NCBI RefSeq assembly: GCF_003711225.1
Contig: NZ_CP031030.1
Span: 6,003,501 to 6,067,500 of the forward strand
Reading direction: 5' to 3'
DNA length: 64,000 bases
Origin: Runella sp. SP2
Lineage (GTDB): Bacteria; Bacteroidota; Bacteroidia; Cytophagales; Spirosomataceae
Below, one piece after another: positions 26,995-36,591 of the stretch. The stretch's first letter is position 1. Each line of letters opens with the position of its first letter. The notes under the pieces were generated by a model, which saw nothing but the letters and a program-made list of their open reading frames with translations, did not search any database and was not told the DNA's origin. The translations under genes were made by a program, and so were the position numbers.

Positions 26995-27025
26995 CAAACT
27001 TACAATTTTAAGTCTTGAAGCACAA
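26995..27025 (-). promoter_or_regulatory. parE promoter: TTG, 20-nt spacer, TAAGTTTG
   Basis: On the minus strand TTG at 27025-27023 is followed after 20 nt by TAAGTTTG (27002-26995). This matches the Bacteroidota arrangement TTG-N17-23-TAnnTTTG in both element and spacing, 57 nt upstream of the parE ATG. Confidence 0.6.
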
Positions 27026-27087
27026 GTGTAACCTTATCTCAAAATATTTCTGACCAAACGCTTGTCATATTAAGGGTTAAAGTATTT

Positions 27088-27104
27088 ACTTTGTAAAACA
27101 AAGT
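27088..27104. promoter_or_regulatory. Operator-like palindrome ACTTTGT-AAA-ACAAAGT upstream of the polysaccharide locus
   Basis: A perfect 7+3+7 palindrome, 240 nt before the SLBB export gene. The same ACTTTGT-N3-ACAAAGT sequence recurs at 47043-47059 and as ACTTTG-N5-CAAAGT at 47013-47035. A further ACAAAGT half-site is near 27143. The rest of 27026-27344 is AT-rich and holds no gene that I can see; it is the probable leader of the export locus. Confidence 0.55.
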
Positions 27105-27344
27105 TCTTTTTATTTGTTTTTATTTAAAGCTCTACGAAAAAAACAAAGTAGTAACAAAACCATGAAAATATCGGAAAAATCATACAATAAGCCCAGAAAA
27201 TGGCCGTAAAAAAGAAAAAAGTTTAAAAAACTAAAAAAGTTACGTTACTTTGTCGGCCAATTTGATTCTGTATAAATATTGGCTTGTCTATCGTGTTAAT
27301 TTATTGTTAATCAGAATCTACCTTTTTTCTCTGAAACACATTTC

Positions 27345-29831
27345 ATGAAGAAGTTTTTTAAAGATTTTAGCGCAGGACGCGCAGTCTTACACCTATTTTC
27401 GATTAGTTTATTAACAGCCACTTTAGTAAACGCCCAAACTCCTGCTAGTACAGGAAGTAGTAGCTCAAGTTCAAGTTCGGCGCCTGCGCAGGGTCAAGCC
27501 CCTGCCTCTACAACGCCAGGCTCAACAGCTCCTACCACGACAACGTCGTCTACCACTACTACGGCCGACAAAGGAACAGATGCAAAGAAAAGCGCTGATC
27601 CTAAAGCCCTTATCAATCAGGTAGAAAAAGCAAATGACAAAGAAACGACAGCTGCTGATGCTCAGTCAAATGAAGATACAGAAGAAGCGTATCGTCAGGC
27701 AGAGTTGAATAAGATGCGTCGCAAGATTTTTGGATACCAGCTTTTTAATAATGCAAATGTATCCTTTGCTCCCTCTGATAATATTGCCACCCCCCGTGAC
27801 TATACCATTGGGCCAGGAGATGAGTTAATGGCGTACATCTACGGTTACTCACAGTCGATGCTAGAACTGCCCGTCAACTCCGATGGATTTGCCTTTGTAA
27901 AGGCGGTTGGCCCAGTTCAATTAAGCGGCCGCTCGATTGAGCAGGCACAAAAAGAATTAATCACTCGCCTTTCGCCTTATTATAATAATCTTGGAGCCCC
28001 AGGAAGTAGTGCAAGTACTTTTCTTCAATTGCGTTTGGGGCGGATTCGTACCATTCGGGTAACGGTATTGGGTGAAGTTACTACGCCAGGGACCTACAAT
28101 GTTTCGTCGCTTTCGACAGCCTTGAATGCGCTCTATCTTACGGGTGGTCCTAATGAACTGGGCTCGTTCCGTCAGATTCAGGTGGTGCGTAAGAACAAAA
28201 TCGTGGCAACCCTCGATTTATACGAATTGTTGATGAACGGAACGTTGAACTCAGACATTCGTTTGCAAGATAATGACATCATTCAAGTGGGTGTTTACAA
28301 AAAACGGGTAGAAGTAAAAGGCAATGTAAAACGTCCAGGCTTGTATGAGCTACTTGAAAATGAAACAATGAGTAATGTCTTAAACTACGCAGGTGGTTTT
28401 ACGGACAATGCTTATACGGATCGTTTGAAGTTATTAGGACTTACGGCCAAAGAGCGCCGCATTGTGGATGTACGTTCAACAGAATATAGTACATATATTC
28501 CTAAAAACGGAGACGAGATTACGGCTGATATGTTGTTGGCGCGTTTTGAAAACATGGTCGTTATATCAGGGCCTGTGTTTCGTCCAGGACAATATTCATT
28601 GGATCAAAATAAAACCTTGCTTCAGTTAATTAAGAGTGCAGAAGGTCTGACAGGTGAAGCTTTTACGGGGCGTGTGAATGTGATCCGTACACGGGAAGAT
28701 TTGTCGGTAGAAAATATTTCGTTGAATCTAGCGGATATGCTTAACGGCAAAACCCAAGATTTGATTCTTCAACGCGAAGATCAAGTGATTATTCCTTCTA
28801 AGTTTGAGCTTCGTGAAGGAGCGTTCATTAAAGTAGTTGGAGAAGTAAACCAAGGCCCAGAAGTTAATCTCCCTTATAGTGCTAACTTTACGTTAGAAGA
28901 TGCGATTATTCGTTCGGGTGGTTTTAAAGAATCCGCATCTACGGCTCAAATCGAAGTGGTGCGCCGCAAGCGTGATGTGAACGTACAGTCTGCCACTGCA
29001 CAAGTAGCCGATATATTCTTGTTTGACGTTAATCGTGATCTTACACTAGATGGTAATGACAGCCGTTTTGTGCTTGAACCGTATGACGAAGTATTGGTAC
29101 GCCCGTCTTCAAACTACCAGCCCCAGACATTCGTGACTTTCAAAGGAGAAATCGTAAGTCCAGGTATATACGGGATTAAATCTAAAGACGAAAAACTGTC
29201 AGATCTGCTCAAACGTGCGGGAGGATTGACAGCGCAGGCGTATGTAAACGGAGCAACTTTGTTGCGTAAGATTACACTTTCAGACGAAGAAATCGCACAA
29301 CGCAACCGTGCAGTCTCTGAAATCTCGGACGATGCTAAAAAAGGCCGTTTTGACGACGAGGGAGTTGTAAAAGATAAGCAAGAAGCCATTGGTATTGATT
29401 TGGGCCGTATTCTTCGTAACCCTGGAGGTCGCGAGGATATCATTCTCCAAGATGGTGACGTGATTGACATTCCTAAGCGTCTCGAAACGGTACGTTTGCA
29501 AGGAGAGCTTCTTTTCCCAACCACCGTAAAATACCGGAATGGTAATTCGTTTATGGATTATGTTTCGCAAGGAGGCGGCTTTACGCGGATGTCGCTCAAA
29601 CGTAAGTCATACGTGATTTATCCTAATGGTTCGATTGATCGCACACGCAAGTTTTTGTTCTTCAATGTGTATCCAAAAGTAGAACCGGGCTCCGAAATCC
29701 ACGTACCACAGCGTACCCAATCAGACCTTGCAGAGGCTCAAAGAGCACTACAATCAGTGATTGGTATTTCATCAACGGTGATGACACTCATCACCACTGT
29801 GTTGGCTTTCAGAGTATTAGGCGCAAACTAA
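27345..29831 (+). CDS. Wza-like polysaccharide export protein with multiple SLBB domains
   Basis: 828 residues. A signal peptide (about 1-30) is followed by a Ser/Thr/Pro/Ala linker (35-75) and an acidic helical stretch. The polysaccharide export (Poly_export) domain at about 150-230 shows YTIGPGDELMAYIYGYSQSM and VKAVGPVQLSGRSIEQAQKE. About six SLBB-type repeats follow, each starting with a GEVxxPGxY-like block: GEVTTPGTYNVSS, GNVKRPGLYELLE, GPVFRPGQYSLDQ, GEVNQGPEVNLPY, GEIVSPGIYGIKS, GELLFPTTVKYRN. A hydrophobic end (GISSTVMTLITTVLAFRVLG) could cross the outer membrane. It probably forms the export channel for the polysaccharide built by the genes downstream; the Wzz-like gene follows by 24 bp. 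Confidence 0.92.
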   Translation: MKKFFKDFSAGRAVLHLFSISLLTATLVNAQTPASTGSSSSSSSSAPAQGQAPASTTPGSTAPTTTTSSTTTTADKGTDAKKSADPKALINQVEKANDKETTAADAQSNEDTEEAYRQAELNKMRRKIFGYQLFNNANVSFAPSDNIATPRDYTIGPGDELMAYIYGYSQSMLELPVNSDGFAFVKAVGPVQLSGRSIEQAQKELITRLSPYYNNLGAPGSSASTFLQLRLGRIRTIRVTVLGEVTTPGTYNVSSLSTALNALYLTGGPNELGSFRQIQVVRKNKIVATLDLYELLMNGTLNSDIRLQDNDIIQVGVYKKRVEVKGNVKRPGLYELLENETMSNVLNYAGGFTDNAYTDRLKLLGLTAKERRIVDVRSTEYSTYIPKNGDEITADMLLARFENMVVISGPVFRPGQYSLDQNKTLLQLIKSAEGLTGEAFTGRVNVIRTREDLSVENISLNLADMLNGKTQDLILQREDQVIIPSKFELREGAFIKVVGEVNQGPEVNLPYSANFTLEDAIIRSGGFKESASTAQIEVVRRKRDVNVQSATAQVADIFLFDVNRDLTLDGNDSRFVLEPYDEVLVRPSSNYQPQTFVTFKGEIVSPGIYGIKSKDEKLSDLLKRAGGLTAQAYVNGATLLRKITLSDEEIAQRNRAVSEISDDAKKGRFDDEGVVKDKQEAIGIDLGRILRNPGGREDIILQDGDVIDIPKRLETVRLQGELLFPTTVKYRNGNSFMDYVSQGGGFTRMSLKRKSYVIYPNGSIDRTRKFLFFNVYPKVEPGSEIHVPQRTQSDLAEAQRALQSVIGISSTVMTLITTVLAFRVLGAN

Positions 29832-29855
29832 AAAAGAATTAACTAAGAAGCTTTT

Positions 29856-30935
29856 ATGGAACAACAAGAGCAAGTAACCCTCACGCCCAAGCTGATTTTT
29901 CAAAAGATAATCGCTACCAAGAACCTAGTTCTAAAAAACTGGTGGATTATTTTATTAATTACGGCGATTGGTACGGGAATAGGATACTACATAGATGCGG
30001 AAAAAAATAAACGTCTTCAATACTTAGCTAAAATTGTTTTTAGCATCAGCGGCGCGTCTGGCGGACAAGACATGGGAGGTTTTGGGAGCTTACTAGGAAT
30101 GTCAGGTGGTGGACAAGGTGGCGATGCAGGATTATTTAGAGGAGAAAACTTGTTTTATGTCATCAAAACGCGCCCTGTGTTGGAAAGAGCGTTGCTGTCA
30201 ACGGTGACTTTGAGTAATGGAAAAAAAGAGAAGTTTGTCAATTACTATCTCGATTCGACCTACTTGCGTCAAGACGAGTGGGCGAGCTTTTTGCCCGAAT
30301 GGATGAATGTGCGCATTACGCACAATCGCCGTGACTCCATGACCAAAGTAGAGCGCCAAGTGTTTGATGGGGTACTTTATCGGGTGAAAGATAGAGAAAT
30401 TAAAATTTTGCAACCTGACATCAAGACGGCTTTTTATGACCTGACGGTGTCGATGGAAAATGAGCAAGTGTCAAAAACATTTGCGGAGTTGTTGTTGACC
30501 ACCATCGAAAGAGTTTATCAAGAAACCCAGACGCGCAAGTCGCGCGAGATGATGGGTATCATGCAGCGTCGGGTCGATTCGTTAGGAAGAGTACTGAACC
30601 GTACAGAGAGCAGTTTAGCACGGACTGTAGTCATCAATACCGACGCGGTTGCTCCTACAGCGAAAGTGGAAGAAGGACGCTTAACTCGAAGTAATACTTT
30701 TGTTTCTTCGCTCTATTTGGAGGCTTCGCGTAGTTTGGAAAACTTACGGATGTCGATTGTCAAAGAGGCCCCGTTATTTACCATCATCGAACCCGCCGTG
30801 TTACCGCTCGAAACGAGACTTTTCACGCGTGAGAACACCAAGTTTGGAGCGATGTTAGGACTTATTGTGGCAATTATCTTTGTGCTCGCCAAACAAACAT
30901 ACGGCGAAGCACTAAGAGATATGAAAAAGAACTAA
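29856..30935 (+). CDS. Wzz-like polysaccharide chain-length / co-polymerase protein
   Basis: 359 residues. Cytosolic start, transmembrane helix 1 at about 30-50 (NWWIILLITAIGTGIGYYID), a Gly-rich insertion (GASGGQDMGGFGSLLGMSGG) about 65-90, a large periplasmic helical region (about 200-290, REMMGIMQRRVDSLGRVLNR) and helix 2 near the end (FGAMLGLIVAIIFVLAKQ) after EPAVLPLETRLFTRENTK. No Wzc tyrosine-kinase domain is fused. It probably pairs with the SLBB protein to control export or chain length. A terminator follows. Confidence 0.88.
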   Translation: MEQQEQVTLTPKLIFQKIIATKNLVLKNWWIILLITAIGTGIGYYIDAEKNKRLQYLAKIVFSISGASGGQDMGGFGSLLGMSGGGQGGDAGLFRGENLFYVIKTRPVLERALLSTVTLSNGKKEKFVNYYLDSTYLRQDEWASFLPEWMNVRITHNRRDSMTKVERQVFDGVLYRVKDREIKILQPDIKTAFYDLTVSMENEQVSKTFAELLLTTIERVYQETQTRKSREMMGIMQRRVDSLGRVLNRTESSLARTVVINTDAVAPTAKVEEGRLTRSNTFVSSLYLEASRSLENLRMSIVKEAPLFTIIEPAVLPLETRLFTRENTKFGAMLGLIVAIIFVLAKQTYGEALRDMKKN

Positions 30936-30953
30936 ACATAAGACAAGAAAATG

Positions 30954-30994
30954 AAGCTTTGGGCGGGAGAAATCCTGTTCAAAGCTTTATTTTT
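30954..30994 (+). terminator. Rho-independent terminator after the wza/wzz-like pair
   Basis: AAGCTTTG (30954-30961) pairs with CAAAGCTT (30980-30987), followed by TATTTTT. It separates the two export genes from the ABC-exporter operon that starts at 31206. Confidence 0.7.
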
Positions 30995-31205
30995 GGCATT
31001 AAGTAATTGTGCAAAATAGACTTTACGGTTTGCTGCCGCGGTAAGTTTTAGGTATAAACATTTGATAATCAAAGGTACTACAAACTTGGAAGGTCTCAAT
31101 TAATTGACAATAAACTTGATAATAAGTAACTGGTAATCAATACTGTTAACAGTTAACAAATAACGATTAACCGTGCGTAAGCACTTAAATCTGAACGTAA
31201 AAATA

Positions 31206-32048
31206 ATGGCGCACTCAGAACAAGTAATTATAGAAGCAGGCCATGGCGCAAAAAACTACTGGCGCGATTTATGGAAAAACCGTGAATTGTTGTTGATTCT
31301 TTCCCGCCGCGATTTATCAGTTCGCTACAAACAAACGGTAGTTGGGGCTGGCTGGGCGGTCATTCGACCTTTTGCAACCATGCTCGTCATGGTTTTTGTG
31401 TTTGATAAAGTAGCCAAATTCAAAGGAGACGAAGGAATCCCTTACCCGTTAATGGTATTAGCGGGAATAACCATTTGGAATTTCTTCTCGACGACTTTTA
31501 CCCAAATTAGCCACAGTATTTTGCTGAATTCTAACTTGGTGACTAAAACCTATTTTCCGCGCTTAATTATGCCATTGAGCTCGGTGGTCGTGGGTTTTGT
31601 TGATTTTATCATTTCTATCGTTCTCTACGTACTTATCGCCATTTGGTACCAACATTTTCCAAGTTGGCAACTTTTGCTTTTCCCCGCTTTTGTACTTTTG
31701 ACATTGGCGGCGTCGCTGGCTTTTGGGTTATTTTTTGCCGTGATGAATGTGCGCTTTAGAGACATTGCTCAGTTGATTCCTTTTATTGTGCAAATCGGGT
31801 TTTATGCTTGCCCTATCGCCTACAGTAGCAGTATGGTCGAAGCTAACCAAGGAGCTTGGTGGTATGACTTGTATTATCTTAATCCGATGGTGAGTATTAT
31901 TGATGGTTTTAAGTGGTGTCTTTTGGGCGACGGTGCCTTCTTTAAAGTGAGTAGTTTGTACAGCACAATAGGTTTCACAGTAGCCGTATTAGGAATTTCG
32001 ATTTACTATTTTCGTAAAGAAGAAAATTCGTTTGTTGACTACATTTGA
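31206..32048 (+). CDS. wzm: Polysaccharide ABC exporter permease (Wzm-like)
   Basis: 280 residues from ATG 31206 (MAHSEQVIIEAGHGAKNYWR); a GTG 11 codons upstream is possible but unsupported. ABC-2 type permease: ELLLILSRRDLSVRYKQTVV on the cytosolic side, then six helices at about 40-65, 70-90, 115-140, 145-175, 180-200 and 240-265. GAGWAVIRPFATMLVMVFVF is typical of the O-antigen/teichoic-acid exporter subfamily. It moves undecaprenyl-linked glycan across the inner membrane with the ATPase whose start follows 35 nt after its stop. Confidence 0.93.
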   Translation: MAHSEQVIIEAGHGAKNYWRDLWKNRELLLILSRRDLSVRYKQTVVGAGWAVIRPFATMLVMVFVFDKVAKFKGDEGIPYPLMVLAGITIWNFFSTTFTQISHSILLNSNLVTKTYFPRLIMPLSSVVVGFVDFIISIVLYVLIAIWYQHFPSWQLLLFPAFVLLTLAASLAFGLFFAVMNVRFRDIAQLIPFIVQIGFYACPIAYSSSMVEANQGAWWYDLYYLNPMVSIIDGFKWCLLGDGAFFKVSSLYSTIGFTVAVLGISIYYFRKEENSFVDYI

Positions 32049-32083
32049 TTACTTTTGAAACTAGAACAATACCTATACGACCA

Positions 32084-33334
32084 ATGGAGGTTATCGTTGC
32101 GGAAGATATTAGCAAAAAATATATCATAGATCACCAAAAAAAGGCTCGTAAGAATTATACACTACGAGATACTTTTTCGGAGAAGTTTAAGCATTTTTTT
32201 GGCAAGGGAGAAGAGGACGAAGTCGAGCATGAGGAGTTTTGGGCCTTGCGTGATGTGAATTTTAGCGTGAACCAAGGCGACCGCGTTGGTATCATTGGTC
32301 ACAACGGTGCAGGTAAATCGACTTTGCTGAAAATTTTGAGTAAAATCACGGAGCCTACCAACGGTCGAGTGACCATCAAAGGACGAGTCGCTAGTTTGCT
32401 TGAAGTAGGAACTGGGTTTCACCCCGAACTTACTGGCCGCGAAAATATCTTCTTAAACGGGGCTATTTTGGGCATGAAGCGCCACGAAATCAAAGCTGCG
32501 TTTGATAGCATTGTCGATTTTGCGGGAGTCGATAAGTTTTTGGATACGCCCGTAAAACGTTACTCTTCTGGAATGTACGTTCGTTTGGGCTTTGCCATTT
32601 CAGCGCACTTGAGCCCTGAGATTCTTATCATCGACGAAGTATTGGCCGTAGGGGATGCTGATTTTCAGAAAAAATGCCTCGGTAAAATGCGTGATGTCTC
32701 GGAAAGTGGTCGTACCATCTTGTTTGTGAGCCATAACCTTGCCGCCGTGCAGTCGTTGTGTAACCGCGCTTTCTATTTTGAACACGGCCGTCTCAAACTA
32801 CAAGGAGATACGACACACGTAGTTAACAACTACTTGAGCCACGTTGCCAAAACTACCCTTGAGCACACTTGGGAAACTCCCGAAGAAGGCCCAGGCACCG
32901 ATGATGTGCGTTTCCGTAGTATTCGGGTGAAGCCTGCGTATGCCAGTGGAAAATTGTACATCGACGTAACGACCCCCATAAAAGTACACATTGAGTTTTG
33001 GAACATGGCCGAGCGCGCCGACCTTAACTTGAGCCTGCACCTTTATGCCTTTACTGGTGAGTGTATTTTTAACGTTGGGACGACCTCTCAGTCTTTTGAC
33101 AAAGGTTTGGTGTCGGCGACGCTTGATATTCCTGGAAACTTCCTAAATGATGGTTCCTACGTAATATCAGTGATGGTGGTCAAAGATACCTCTACCGTTT
33201 TATACCAATTGGCCGAAGCGGTTTCGTTTGAAGTAGAAGACCACCGCGAAGGTGTGACGTGGTATGGCAAATGGCCTGGTTATGTACGCCCTCAGTTTAA
33301 CTTTCAAATTAGCCAATCAGAAGTATTGGTTTAA
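32084..33334 (+). CDS. wzt: Polysaccharide ABC exporter ATPase with carbohydrate-binding-like C-terminus (Wzt-like)
   Basis: 416 residues from ATG 32084 (MEVIVAEDISKKYIID); a non-ATG frame opens at 32045. Walker A GHNGAGKSTLLKIL (about 78-92), signature YSSGMYVRLGFAISA (about 160), Walker B ILIIDEVLAVGDADF (about 183). After residue about 260 a second beta-rich domain (about 275-410; GPGTDDVRFRSIRV; DLNLSLHLYAFTGECIFN; VTWYGKWPGYVRPQFNF) corresponds to the C-terminal domain that, in long Wzt proteins, recognises the finished glycan end. That domain suggests export of a modified or terminated polymer. Confidence 0.94.
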   Translation: MEVIVAEDISKKYIIDHQKKARKNYTLRDTFSEKFKHFFGKGEEDEVEHEEFWALRDVNFSVNQGDRVGIIGHNGAGKSTLLKILSKITEPTNGRVTIKGRVASLLEVGTGFHPELTGRENIFLNGAILGMKRHEIKAAFDSIVDFAGVDKFLDTPVKRYSSGMYVRLGFAISAHLSPEILIIDEVLAVGDADFQKKCLGKMRDVSESGRTILFVSHNLAAVQSLCNRAFYFEHGRLKLQGDTTHVVNNYLSHVAKTTLEHTWETPEEGPGTDDVRFRSIRVKPAYASGKLYIDVTTPIKVHIEFWNMAERADLNLSLHLYAFTGECIFNVGTTSQSFDKGLVSATLDIPGNFLNDGSYVISVMVVKDTSTVLYQLAEAVSFEVEDHREGVTWYGKWPGYVRPQFNFQISQSEVLV

Positions 33335-33355
33335 ACGGCTGGATTGTCCAAGCGA

Positions 33356-34429
33356 ATGATTAACGTTACTAAAACATACCTTCCCGATTTTGATGAATAT
33401 GTTTCTTATTTAAAACAAATCTGGGACAATTCACAGCTGACCAACAATGGCCCCTTGGCCCAGCAGTTGGAAAAAGGACTTAAAGAATACCTTGGAGTCG
33501 AGTATTTGTCTTTTTGTGGCAATGGCACCATCGTGCTCCAAATGGCATTGAAGTTACTCGAACCCGCTGGGGAGATTATTACGACGCCTTTTTCGTACGT
33601 AGCGACTACCAACGTTATTTTGTGGGAAAACCTCAAACCCGTTTTTGTTGACATCGACCCTGCGACCTATTGTATTAATCCAAATCTCATTGAGGCGGCT
33701 ATCACCGAAAATACACGGGCGATTTTGGCCACCCACGTCTATGGCAATGCTTGTGACGTGGAAGCCATTGAAAAAATAGCCCAAAAATATAACCTCGTTG
33801 TCATTTACGATGGCGCTCATGCCTTTGGGGCTAATTATTTGGGGAAATCACTGCTATCTTACGGTGATTTTGCCACGTGTAGTTTCCACGCCACCAAATT
33901 GTTCCATACCGTAGAAGGGGGAGCAATTGTGACCAATACTCCTGAACGCCATGAGAAAATGCACTTGATGCGCGCTTTTGGACACCGAGGAGATGACTAT
34001 TTCTTTATGGGGGTCAATGGGAAAAACTCGGAAGTACACGCTGCAATGGGGCTTTGTAACTTGCCAATGGTGCCTCAATTGATTCAGGCACGGAAAGCTG
34101 TTTGTGATATATACACGGAGCTTCTCGACTGGAGCCGCTTGTCGGCACCTCAGTGGGCCGATGGACTAGAGCGTAACTACTCCTACTACCCAATCGTTTT
34201 TGAGTCAGAAGAAAAACTACTTCAGGTAAGAGACGTTTTGGCGCAACACGAGATTGTACCACGTCGTTATTTTTATCCTTCGCTCAATCAGCTTCCGTTT
34301 TTAAAGGAAGCCGAAGCTTGTCCCGTGTCAGAAGACATTTCGTTGCGGGTGGTGTGTTTGCCGCTTCACGCGGAACTGCCTCATGAAGATGCTAGACGAA
34401 TTGCTACGTTGATAAACCAACATCTATAA
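33356..34429 (+). CDS. DegT/DnrJ/EryC1/StrS sugar aminotransferase
   Basis: 357 residues from ATG 33356 (MINVTKTYLPDFDEYV). PLP-dependent fold type I: LTNNGPLAQQLEKGLKEYLG, FCGNGTIVLQMAL, TTPFSYVATTNVILWENLKP, HVYGNACDVEAIEKIAQKYN, the Asp-rich VIYDGAHAFG (about 158) and the Schiff-base Lys in CSFHATKLFHTVEGG (about 183). It aminates a 4-keto (or 3-keto) nucleotide sugar. With the NeuD/PglD-like acyltransferase at 37295 it suggests an N-acylated amino sugar; no nucleotide-sugar dehydratase gene is visible in the window. Confidence 0.93.
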   Translation: MINVTKTYLPDFDEYVSYLKQIWDNSQLTNNGPLAQQLEKGLKEYLGVEYLSFCGNGTIVLQMALKLLEPAGEIITTPFSYVATTNVILWENLKPVFVDIDPATYCINPNLIEAAITENTRAILATHVYGNACDVEAIEKIAQKYNLVVIYDGAHAFGANYLGKSLLSYGDFATCSFHATKLFHTVEGGAIVTNTPERHEKMHLMRAFGHRGDDYFFMGVNGKNSEVHAAMGLCNLPMVPQLIQARKAVCDIYTELLDWSRLSAPQWADGLERNYSYYPIVFESEEKLLQVRDVLAQHEIVPRRYFYPSLNQLPFLKEAEACPVSEDISLRVVCLPLHAELPHEDARRIATLINQHL

Positions 34430-34431
34430 CT

Positions 34432-36501
34432 ATGGCATTGCTTAGTTTAGTATGTTTCGGGGTATTCGTTGGATACATCGGACGGACAGCCGCTCAAATT
34501 TGTCGCCCGTCGCTTATCGATTGGCTCTTAACTTCGTTTCTGCTTTTTGCGAGTAGTATTATTCTCACGGGTTTTTGTCTATCCCCTTTACACCTTACCA
34601 GTGCTACGTGGGCTTGGGCATTGGGAGTATTTGTGCCCCCTACGTTGATTTGGGGTGTTTTCTCAAAAATAGCTCCTCAAAGAACACCCTTTGCCCCGCT
34701 AACAATGCTGGTGCATCGGTGGCACGCGGCGCAACGCTGGTACGTGAGCGGTGGTGCTTACCTTCGTTTCTTGTTTGGAGTAATGATCCTGACCCTAGCG
34801 GTCATTGGCATCACCAACCTAATCCTTGTCTTGTTTACCGTTCCCAACGAATGGGATAGTATGACAGGTCACCTCAATCGGGCTGTACAATACATCCAAC
34901 GGGGGACGATGGCGCATTTTGGTGGCACCAACTGGAACATGGATACCTACCCTAAAAGTGTGACTACCATTCAAATTTATTCCTATTTGATAACGGGGGG
35001 CTTTGAAAATGCTTTTAAACTCATCCACCATTTATCGTACTGGATGACCATCGTGGCCGTGTTTGGTATTGCTCAACGCGTTGGGAAAAACCGCTTGAAT
35101 GCGAGTTTCTTTGCTGCGTTTGCTTTTGCCATGTTCTTGGATTTTTTAATGCAAGCCATCACCACCGAAACGGACATCGTTCTGACGGCTTACTTTAGTA
35201 CGCTTTTGTATTTTTTGTTCACTTACCGCATCACGCGAGAAGACCGTTATTTATACTTGGCGGCATTAGCGTTTGGGGTAGTGTATGGCCATAAAGTAAC
35301 GTTTACGCTGTTGCTACCTTCGGTATTTGTGGTGATGATTTATACCGTATTTTTACAAAATGCGTGGGGAGAAAAAAAGGGGCTAAAAAAAGGCTTTTTT
35401 AACTGGTCGGCTATAGCAAAATTGGCGATTGCAATTCCACTCTGTTTTTGTATTTGGACATTACCAACGGGCTATTTAAAAAACATTGAAGTATTTGGCC
35501 ACCCCATTGGCCCACCTACTTCTCTCAAACACCAGTCTATCGAGCGAGCGACTTCTAACGGAGGCTTTCGGAATTTATTTGAACAAGGTTCGCGCAATGC
35601 GGTGCGCTATGCGTACGATTTTGTCAATTTAGATGGTATTCGCAATGTGGAAATAGGCCAAAAAGCCAACCGCGTTATGCGTAAGCCACTCGTTTATTTG
35701 GAAGATAAACTGAAGATGCGTTTGGACGAAACGACAGAGTTTTCGATTGTTCCTTTTACGTTTGAACGCCGTTTTGAGTTTATTAACGGAAATCCTTACT
35801 GGGGAATTTTCGGTTTTGCATTGGTGTTCCCTTTGCTGTTTTTGGTACTGATTGGCCTAGTGCGCTCACCTGTGCATTGGTTCTTAGGCATCGCGTTGCT
35901 GTTGCACTTTGCGGCCTTATCCTATTCTGCCCCTTACGACCCCTGGAAAGGACGTTATTTTCAGGAAACGGGAGTACTGGGCGTGCTATTTTTGACGCTA
36001 CTGTTTAGCCACAAATATAGCCTCGAAAAATCGGGATACTCGTGGGCGCTTAAAACGTATGTTGGTATTGTAACCGTATTGGGCTGTATTTCGGCCTTGT
36101 TAGCGGTGTTTTTGAACGTGCGCTGTTTGCCCTTTGATGCACTTGGTCACAAGTCAGCGTTTAAGACCGAACGAATTGAATTGATGACCTTTGCCCGTCC
36201 TGATATTACCAAAGCCTACCAAAAATTTGACCAAATGGTGCCCGACTCCGCCACGGTGGCCTTGGGTACTATCAACGATGACTTTGAATATCCGCTGTAC
36301 GGTAAACACCTTTCGCGGCGCCTAATTACTATTAATCCTTTTGAAAAAGGCGTTCAGCCCATTCCTAAGGAGGCTGATTATCTGTTTTTCTCAAAAAATG
36401 TCATTCCTCCACTTCCAACCGATATTCGTTTGGGGACTGATACCACTATGAAAGACCTGATTGTGCCAGGGGAAGATTATTATCTAAGAAAATTGAAATA
36501 A
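34432..36501 (+). CDS. Large multi-spanning membrane protein, GT-C-like
   Basis: 689 residues with about 12-13 hydrophobic helices. The first large extracytoplasmic loop holds VPNEWDSMTGHLNRAVQYIQ and FGGTNWNMDTYPKSVTTIQI, an acidic/aromatic loop after helix 4 as found in GT-C glycosyltransferases and in ArnT/PMT relatives; the acidic residue in NEWDSM could be the catalytic base. A hydrophilic C-terminal region (about 570-689) follows the last helix. No exact family was recognised. It begins 2 nt after the aminotransferase stop, so it is probably in the same operon. Confidence 0.7.
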   Translation: MALLSLVCFGVFVGYIGRTAAQICRPSLIDWLLTSFLLFASSIILTGFCLSPLHLTSATWAWALGVFVPPTLIWGVFSKIAPQRTPFAPLTMLVHRWHAAQRWYVSGGAYLRFLFGVMILTLAVIGITNLILVLFTVPNEWDSMTGHLNRAVQYIQRGTMAHFGGTNWNMDTYPKSVTTIQIYSYLITGGFENAFKLIHHLSYWMTIVAVFGIAQRVGKNRLNASFFAAFAFAMFLDFLMQAITTETDIVLTAYFSTLLYFLFTYRITREDRYLYLAALAFGVVYGHKVTFTLLLPSVFVVMIYTVFLQNAWGEKKGLKKGFFNWSAIAKLAIAIPLCFCIWTLPTGYLKNIEVFGHPIGPPTSLKHQSIERATSNGGFRNLFEQGSRNAVRYAYDFVNLDGIRNVEIGQKANRVMRKPLVYLEDKLKMRLDETTEFSIVPFTFERRFEFINGNPYWGIFGFALVFPLLFLVLIGLVRSPVHWFLGIALLLHFAALSYSAPYDPWKGRYFQETGVLGVLFLTLLFSHKYSLEKSGYSWALKTYVGIVTVLGCISALLAVFLNVRCLPFDALGHKSAFKTERIELMTFARPDITKAYQKFDQMVPDSATVALGTINDDFEYPLYGKHLSRRLITINPFEKGVQPIPKEADYLFFSKNVIPPLPTDIRLGTDTTMKDLIVPGEDYYLRKLK

Positions 36502-36504
36502 ATG

Positions 36505-36537
36505 AACTTCTCGAAAGTTTTGAACTTTCGAGAAGTT
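36505..36537. repeat. Dispersed palindrome, copy A
   Basis: AACTTCTCGAAAGTT (36505-36519), loop TTG, AACTTTCGAGAAGTT (36523-36537): 15-bp perfect arms. It starts 3 nt after the stop of the GT-C-like gene. Same family as the elements at 40168, 42497 and 42558. Confidence 0.9.
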
Positions 36538-36591
36538 AGCTCTCTACACCTGCGTACTTCTTTTATTCATCATTCTAAAAACGATTACTTT

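Noticed and set aside
31173-31205. GTG start 11 codons upstream of the Wzm-like ATG
   Set aside because: The ATG at 31206 gives the normal N-terminus; the extension is not family-like.
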